Below the pieces are notes generated by a model, which saw nothing but the letters and a program-made list of their open reading frames with translations, had not been told where the DNA came from and made no database searches. This document shows, one piece after another, positions 45,492 to 50,118 of a DNA stretch of 50,118 nucleotides; position 1 is the stretch's first letter; every line of letters begins with the position of its first letter. The stretch is from contig CANRGX010000014.1 in the NCBI GenBank assembly GCA_947630215.1, positions 1 to 50,118 of the forward strand. The letters run 5' to 3'. The position numbers and the translations under genes are program-made. Source of the stretch: an uncultured Eisenbergiella sp. (GTDB taxonomy: Bacteria > Bacillota > Clostridia > Lachnospirales > Lachnospiraceae).

Positions 45492-46388
45492 ATGCAGGGA
45501 AAAATAATCCGGGGGATCGGCGGTTTTTTCTATGTGCATACGGAAAACGGCGTCTACGCCTGCAGGGCCAGAGGGATCCTGCGCAGGGAGAATATCAGGC
45601 CTCTGCCCGGGGATCTGGTCCGCATACAGGTGCTGGACGAGGCAGCAAAGGAAGGCAGTATCGAGGAGATTGTACCCCGCAAAAACGCCCTTATCCGCCC
45701 GGCGGTAGCCAATATCGATCAGGCGCTGGTGATCTTTTCGGTGGTGTCGCCGCGGCCCAATTTCAACCTGTTGGATCGGTTCCTTGTCTCCATGGAACGC
45801 CAGGGGATCGGCAGCGTGCTCGTATTTAACAAGACGGATTTGGCGCAGGAGGGACAGAGACAGGAAATTGCAGAGCGCTACGGACAGAGCGGCTATCCGC
45901 TTTTGTTTGTCAGCGCCCGGACGACGGAAGGAATAGAGCGGATCCGGAAGATCCTTTTGGAAAAGACCACTACCGTGGCGGGACCGTCCGGCGTGGGGAA
46001 GTCCTCCCTGATCAATCTGCTTCAGACGCAGCGGTATATGGATACCGGCGAAATCAGCAGTAAGATCGAACGGGGAAAGCATACCACGCGGCACACGGAG
46101 CTGTTGTGGGTGGAGGAAAGCACCTATATCCTGGACACGCCGGGTTTTTCTTCCGTGGAGCTGCCGGATGTGCCAAAAGAGGAACTGGGCGATCTTTTCC
46201 CGGAGATCCGGAGCCGCAGGGACGGCTGCCGTTTTTCGGGATGTTCCCATCTGAGCGAGCCGGACTGCCGGGTGCTGCAGGCGCTGGCAGACGGGGAGAT
46301 CGGCAGGGAAAGATATGAAAGCTACAGGCTGTTTTATGAAGAAATCAAAGGCCGCAGAAGATACGCAAACGCATCGGGCCAGAGATAA
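45492..46388 (+). CDS. rsgA: Small-subunit ribosome biogenesis GTPase RsgA
   Basis: This 298-residue circularly permuted GTPase matures the 30S subunit. The OB-fold comes first (GIGGFFYVHTENGVYACRAR). The GTPase motifs follow in permuted order: G4 VFNKTDL, G5 FVSARTTEG, G1 GPSGVGKSSL, G2 THTT-like GKHTTRHTEL, G3 DTPGFSS. The zinc domain is CRFSGCSHLSEPDC. It lies 4 bp after the kinase gene, the normal neighbour order in Firmicutes, and RsgA (CpgA) is a known substrate of PrkC. The terminator at 46401-46437 closes the cluster. Confidence 0.96.
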   Translation: MQGKIIRGIGGFFYVHTENGVYACRARGILRRENIRPLPGDLVRIQVLDEAAKEGSIEEIVPRKNALIRPAVANIDQALVIFSVVSPRPNFNLLDRFLVSMERQGIGSVLVFNKTDLAQEGQRQEIAERYGQSGYPLLFVSARTTEGIERIRKILLEKTTTVAGPSGVGKSSLINLLQTQRYMDTGEISSKIERGKHTTRHTELLWVEESTYILDTPGFSSVELPDVPKEELGDLFPEIRSRRDGCRFSGCSHLSEPDCRVLQALADGEIGRERYESYRLFYEEIKGRRRYANASGQR

Positions 46389-46400
46389 ATCGCCAAAATA

Positions 46401-46437
46401 AAAAGGGCAGGCCGGCAGGGACATCCCGCCCTTTTTT
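46401..46437 (+). terminator. Terminator behind rsgA
   Basis: AAAAGGGC (46401-46408) pairs with GCCCTTTT, followed by further Ts to 46437. It ends the murE-rsgA cluster. Confidence 0.8.
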
Positions 46438-46488
46438 GCTGCAAGGCGCGGCAGAGGAAAGAACGCCAGAAAAGGAGAGGTCATTCAG

Positions 46489-47847
46489 ATGCCATTGGTA
46501 AGCATTCTTGTTCCGGTCTATAATGCGCAGAAAACAATCGACAGGTGTATCAGCAGTATCCTCAACCAGGAATACCGGGATTTTGAGTTGCTGCTGTTGG
46601 ACGACGGAAGCACGGACGACTCCGGAGCTATCTGCGACGCATACGCCCAGCAGGACGCGCGCGTCCGGGTGCTGCACAAGGAAAATTCGGGCGTTTCCGA
46701 TACCCGCAACCGGGGGATCGCCATGGCCGTGGGAGAGTATCTGCAATTTGTGGACAGCGACGACTGGATCGCGCCGGAGGCCACCCGGTTTTTTGTGCGG
46801 GCGGCGACAGAGAACCGGTGCGACATGGTGATCGCCGACTTTTACAGGGTGGTCGGGGAGCGCGTTTCGCAGAAGGGAAGCATCGAAGAAGAGGGACTTC
46901 TGGATCGGGCGGACTATGCCGTGAACATGATGCAGAAGCCGGCGGACTTTTATTACGGCGTCCTGTGGAATAAATTCTATAAGCGCTCCCTCATCGAAAC
47001 GTATCGGATTCGGATGGATCATTCCGTCAGCTGGTGCGAGGATTTCCTGTTCAATCTGGAATATATCCGGCACACCCGTACCATTTACGCCTTAAAGATG
47101 CCGTTGTATTATTACGTCAAAACCAAGGGCTCCCTGGTCTCCCAGGGCCTGAGCATGAAAAAGACGATCCAGATGAAACGAACCGTTTTCGCGTGCTATA
47201 ACGACTTCTACAAGGACGTCTTCGACAATACGGACTATGAAAAAAGAAAGGGACAGGTCTACCGCTTTTTGTTCGACGCGGCCAGCGACGGAACCGTATT
47301 TCCCCTGAATATCCAGGGAACGTACCGGCTGGGCAGCGAAAGAACCAGGGTGAGCGAAGGCGCGCTGGAAGGAGAGGGGATCTTCTTCGATATTTACCGG
47401 GAAAGAAAGCTGCAGGAAAAGCTGTTTGACATTGTGGCGCTGCGCAACGATCTGACGACGGACGACGTGAAGCTTTTGTATTATCTGAACCAGCCCCATA
47501 AAAACTGCACCGCCAGGGAAATGGCGGACGTTTTGAATATTCCCAAACGGGGGTTGTCCGCATCGATCCAGAGACTTCTTTCCAAGGAAATGATCGCGGT
47601 TCTGGAGAAGGAAAAGGGAAAGGGCGCAGCGAAGGAAAAGCGGCAGGAGGATCGGCAGAAGGCAAACGGAAAAGGGAAAGAATACGTGGTCACGCAGGAG
47701 GCCGAAAACGTCATGTCCGAGCTATTGTTTGTCCTCTGCGACCTGGATCAGGTTCAGTACGAAGATTTTACGCAGGAGGAAATCGCCGTTTATGAAAGGC
47801 TCAACGAGAAAAGAAAGCGGAATATACGGGAGGCGCTCCGGGCGTAG
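46489..47847 (+). CDS. GT2 glycosyltransferase fused to a MarR-like winged helix
   Basis: Residues 1-~230 are a family 2 glycosyltransferase: SILVPVYNAQKTIDRCISSI, LLDDGSTDDSGAICD, SGVSDTRNRGIAMAVGEY and the DxD-type motif FVDSDDW (about 87-93), then CEDFLFNLEY. A helical region follows. From about residue 312 to 452 lies what looks like a MarR-type domain: helices around DDVKLLYYLNQPHKNCTAREMAD, recognition helix VLNIPKRGLSASIQRLLSKE, a wing (MIAVLEKEK...KEYVVTQEAENV) with a Lys-rich inserted loop, and closing dimer helices (IAVYERLNEKRKRNIREAL). No membrane segment is visible. It is followed after 24 bp by the PlsY-like gene. The sugar, the acceptor and the role of the winged helix are unknown. 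Confidence 0.85.
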   Translation: MPLVSILVPVYNAQKTIDRCISSILNQEYRDFELLLLDDGSTDDSGAICDAYAQQDARVRVLHKENSGVSDTRNRGIAMAVGEYLQFVDSDDWIAPEATRFFVRAATENRCDMVIADFYRVVGERVSQKGSIEEEGLLDRADYAVNMMQKPADFYYGVLWNKFYKRSLIETYRIRMDHSVSWCEDFLFNLEYIRHTRTIYALKMPLYYYVKTKGSLVSQGLSMKKTIQMKRTVFACYNDFYKDVFDNTDYEKRKGQVYRFLFDAASDGTVFPLNIQGTYRLGSERTRVSEGALEGEGIFFDIYRERKLQEKLFDIVALRNDLTTDDVKLLYYLNQPHKNCTAREMADVLNIPKRGLSASIQRLLSKEMIAVLEKEKGKGAAKEKRQEDRQKANGKGKEYVVTQEAENVMSELLFVLCDLDQVQYEDFTQEEIAVYERLNEKRKRNIREALRA

Positions 47848-47871
47848 AGGGCAGGAGCAGGAGAGAAAAAG

Positions 47872-48504
47872 ATGCTAAAATGCAGTGTATATGCCGGTTT
47901 TGGCTATTTGTGCGGCAGTGTTTTGTTTGCCAGGGTCTTTGCGGCCCTGCTGCAAAAAGGGGATATTACGTCGTCCAGCCCGGATAAAAATCCGGGAACG
48001 GCAAATGCGTTTCTCTACGGCGGGTTCTGGTGCGGGGTCCTTACCCTGTGCGGGGATCTGCTCAAGGGGTTTCTGCCGGTTCATCTGTATCTGAAGGAAA
48101 CGGCGGGCGCGTCCGCCGCGGGCGTCTGGCTGATTTTTGTCCTTATCGCGCCGGTGATGGGACATCTTTTTTCGATCTTTCACGGATTTAAGGGAGGAAA
48201 GGGCATTGCGGTCACCTTCGGATGTCTGCTGGGCCTTTTTCCCAATCTGTACCCGGCTTATATTCTGGCGTTTTTCTTCCTCTTTTTTTCCCTGGTTGTC
48301 CGGATTACACCGCATTCCGAAAGGACGCTGTGGACGTACAGATGCGCGGCGGTCGGGATGATCCTGCTCGTGCAGAACGGGTATGTTGCGGTGGCGTTTC
48401 TCCTCATTGCGCTCCTGGTGAATTACCATATGCGCTCCTACCATATGCGCTCCCTTGACGAAAAAGAGGAAAAATGCCAGGTGAGGATATTATGGAAGCA
48501 CTGA
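47872..48504 (+). CDS. PlsY-like acyl-phosphate:glycerol-3-phosphate acyltransferase paralogue
   Basis: This 210-residue protein has about five membrane helices, of the PlsY family that acylates glycerol-3-phosphate at the membrane. GS in the first motif and the second motif GHLFSIFHGFKGGKGIAVTFG are conserved. The usual glycine-rich GSGNIGATN of motif 1 is replaced by SPDKNPGTANAFLYGG, and the Asn/Arg/Glu motif 3 is missing near VRITPHSER. It may be a specialised paralogue rather than the main PlsY. Its end overlaps the glycolipid synthase gene, which suggests a shared lipid-linked pathway. Confidence 0.8.
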   Translation: MLKCSVYAGFGYLCGSVLFARVFAALLQKGDITSSSPDKNPGTANAFLYGGFWCGVLTLCGDLLKGFLPVHLYLKETAGASAAGVWLIFVLIAPVMGHLFSIFHGFKGGKGIAVTFGCLLGLFPNLYPAYILAFFFLFFSLVVRITPHSERTLWTYRCAAVGMILLVQNGYVAVAFLLIALLVNYHMRSYHMRSLDEKEEKCQVRILWKH

Positions 48505-49640
48505 TTTTATCGTGTGCCACAGGAGGCGGGCACCATGCGGCGGCGCTGGCGCTGCAGGAAGAACTGGTACGCAGAGGGCACCGGGCGGATTTTCTGGATC
48601 CGTATACGCTCGCCGGAACCGGTATGGACGTCCGGGTGGGCAGCTGTTATGTAAAATGCGTCCAGAGGATGCCTGCACTGTTCGGCCTGATCTACAAAAT
48701 CGGAGACGGATACCGGCGTCTGCCCGGAAAGTCGCCGGTCTTCTGGGCGAATAAAAAAACGTCGGAGAAGATGCGGACATATTTGAAACAGCACTCCTAT
48801 GACGTGATTTTCATAACGCATCTGTTTTCGGGCGAAATCCTGACCCATCTGCAAAGAGAAGGCGTCCGTCTGCCGAAGATTTTCTATATTGCCACGGATT
48901 ATACCTGCATTCCGTTTACAGAAGAACTGGAATGCGACTATTTTGTCATTCCTTCCCCGCTTTTAAAACAGGACTTTTGCCAGTGGGGCATTCCGCCGGA
49001 AAAGGTATTCCCTGCCGGGATCCCCGTCAGGCGGGAATTTATGGAAAGGGACGGCCGCACAAAGGCGCTGGCGCATTTGGGCCTACATCCCCAAAACCGC
49101 TATATCCTGATGGCGGGCGGAAGCATAGGGGCGGGAAAATTGTTTGAAGCGATTGGAATTTTGCGGCAGTACCTGGAGGAACATGGGGAGTGTGTCCTGA
49201 TTGTCGTCTGCGGCACGAACCGGAGACTGTATGAAAGAATCCGGAAGAAATATGGAAAAGAACCGCGGATCCTTTTGCTGGAAAGAACGGAAGATATGGC
49301 GGAATATCTGAAGATTTGCGATTGCTACATCTCCAAACCGGGCGGGATTTCCTCCACCGAGGCGGCGGCTGCCCATGTCCCGCTGATCCATATTTCCCCG
49401 ATCCCCGGATGTGAAACAAAAAACGCAGCGTTTTTTTCGGAGCATGGGATGAGCATCGGGGTTTCGGATCTGAAAAAGGGACTGCTCCGGGCGATCCATC
49501 AGCTGACGGACAGCCGGGTCGTTCTTTCCATGACAAAAGCGCAGCAGGAAATGATAGACCCGCTGGCTGCCGAAAAAATAGTGGCGTTTGCGGAGAAAGC
49601 GGTGTCGGAAAAGGGAGGAAAAGAAAGTGATTGCACCTGA
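48474..49640 (+). CDS. Glycolipid glycosyltransferase (UgtP/MGDG-synthase-like, GT28)
   Basis: This 388-residue protein (or 382 if ATG 48492 is used) joins an MGDG-synthase N-terminal domain (ILSCATGGGHHAAALALQEE, with the GGGH loop) to a GT28 C-terminal domain. The latter has ILMAGGSIGAGKLFEA and the donor-binding KPGGISSTEAAAAHVPLIHI. Relatives transfer glucose or galactose to diacylglycerol, or act like MurG. Both possible starts lie inside the PlsY-like gene, so the pair is translationally coupled. A membrane glycolipid product is the most likely role. Confidence 0.88.
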   Translation: MPGEDIMEALILSCATGGGHHAAALALQEELVRRGHRADFLDPYTLAGTGMDVRVGSCYVKCVQRMPALFGLIYKIGDGYRRLPGKSPVFWANKKTSEKMRTYLKQHSYDVIFITHLFSGEILTHLQREGVRLPKIFYIATDYTCIPFTEELECDYFVIPSPLLKQDFCQWGIPPEKVFPAGIPVRREFMERDGRTKALAHLGLHPQNRYILMAGGSIGAGKLFEAIGILRQYLEEHGECVLIVVCGTNRRLYERIRKKYGKEPRILLLERTEDMAEYLKICDCYISKPGGISSTEAAAAHVPLIHISPIPGCETKNAAFFSEHGMSIGVSDLKKGLLRAIHQLTDSRVVLSMTKAQQEMIDPLAAEKIVAFAEKAVSEKGGKESDCT

Positions 49641-49662
49641 AACATAAAGAAATCCGGTGCAG

Positions 49663-49704
49663 GGACAGCTGCAGGCTGACAGGAAGGTCTGGGCTGTCCT
49701 TTTT
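49663..49704 (+). terminator. Terminator of the lipid/glycolipid gene group
   Basis: GGACAGC (49663-49669) pairs with GCTGTCC (49693-49699), followed by TTTTT. Confidence 0.75.
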
Positions 49705-49747
49705 ATCGTCGGAATTTATCCGCAGGCGAAATAAAGGAATCCCCCAA

Positions 49748-49776
49748 TTTACTTTTGCGTCCTGTTGTGCTATACT
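49748..49776 (+). promoter_or_regulatory. ychF promoter
   Basis: TTTACT (49748-49753) and TATACT (49771-49776) have a 17-bp spacer, 80 bp before the ychF start. The stretch between terminator and start holds no gene. Confidence 0.65.
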
Positions 49777-49855
49777 GTCTTCGGTTTATGGGAAAGAACG
49801 TAAATGGCATAAAGATGGAATCTATACAAATGGAAGTTAAAGGAGATCGGATCAA

Positions 49856-50118
49856 ATGAAACTGGGAATCGTCGGCCTGCCCAACGTGGGCAAAAGCACC
49901 TTGTTCAATTCACTGACAAAAGCGGGCGCACAGTCCGCCAACTATCCGTTCTGCACCATCGATCCCAACATCGGTATCGTAGCCGTGCCGGACGAACGGA
50001 TTTCCCTTTTGGGGGAACTGTACCATACGAAGAAGGTCACACCGGCGACCATCGAGTTTGTGGACATCGCGGGCTTGGTGAAGGGCGCCTCCAAGGGCGA
50101 GGGACTGGGCAACCAGTT
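49856..50118 (+). CDS. ychF: Redox-regulated ATPase YchF, partial (N-terminal part)
   Basis: It opens with [20 protein letters not shown], the Obg-type P-loop GLPNVGKST, then [20 protein letters not shown] (G2 region) and [20 protein letters not shown] (G3). YchF prefers ATP to GTP, and the G4 change that explains this lies beyond the window edge. AAAGGAG precedes the ATG. The gene is cut off by the end of the window after 87 codons. Confidence 0.97.
   Translation, partial: MKLGIVGLPNVGKSTLFNSLTKAGAQSANYPFCTIDPNIGIVAVPDERISLLGELYHTKKVTPATIEFVDIAGLVKGASKGEGLGNQ

Overview
The window reads as chromosome of a Gram-positive, anaerobic Clostridia bacterium, most likely a Lachnospiraceae gut lineage with a fairly GC-rich genome. 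The reasons are the gene order (secG-rnr-smpB; murE-priA-def-fmt-Zn peptidase-rsmB-rlmN-PP2C-PASTA kinase-rsgA), the strong AGGAGG-type ribosome sites, the lipoprotein and membrane protein style, a MurE with the DNPR motif of meso-diaminopimelate-adding enzymes, and 2,3-BPG-independent phosphoglycerate mutase. The species assignment is inference; no database was searched.

Layout. 1-104 is the end of an AAA/DUF4143-like ATPase. 270-624 is ssrA (tmRNA). A 5.45 kb AT-rich island lies directly behind it, bounded by a perfect 28-bp direct repeat (597-624 and 6049-6076) that copies the 3' end of the tRNA-like domain of tmRNA. The island carries two intact co-directional genes (a zinc-ribbon protein and a HelD-like superfamily 1 helicase), one small unknown gene, two decayed pieces of a phage tail tape-measure gene, and repeated GGGGTCA arm-type motifs near both ends, but no integrase. 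It looks like the residue of a prophage or phage satellite that kept a two-gene cargo.

6.3-8 kb: XRE regulator, lipoprotein, and a RelB/DinJ antitoxin followed by a YafQ toxin with its catalytic middle deleted. 8.1-12 kb: TPR membrane protein, MATE exporter and, convergent, a CDF (probably manganese) exporter. 12.1-18.8 kb: the lower-glycolysis genes gpmI and eno flank a YtrA-type GntR regulator with its ABC ATPase and permease. 18.9-22.3 kb: a PAS-GGDEF-EAL protein overlapping an M3 oligopeptidase.

22.5-31.05 kb is an oligopeptide (Opp/Dpp) ABC operon with striking embellishments. The OppC-type permease contains a ~300-residue RCC1-like beta-propeller in its first outward loop. The OppF-type ATPase contains a ~175-residue coiled-coil insertion between Walker A and the Q-loop. 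The binding protein is long, and a hairpin-rich 323-bp spacer with a terminator-like stem separates it from the permeases. I regard this operon as the most interesting system in the window.

31.1-46.4 kb is core housekeeping: protein export (secG), RNA quality control (rnr, smpB), wall synthesis (murE), replication restart (priA), N-terminal formylation and deformylation, rRNA methylation, and the PP2C/PASTA-kinase pair with the ribosome GTPase rsgA. The rsmB frame runs 248 bp into rlmN. 46.5-49.6 kb is a lipid/glycolipid group: a GT2 glycosyltransferase fused to a MarR-like winged helix, a PlsY-like acyltransferase and a UgtP/MGDG-synthase-like glycosyltransferase. The window ends inside ychF.
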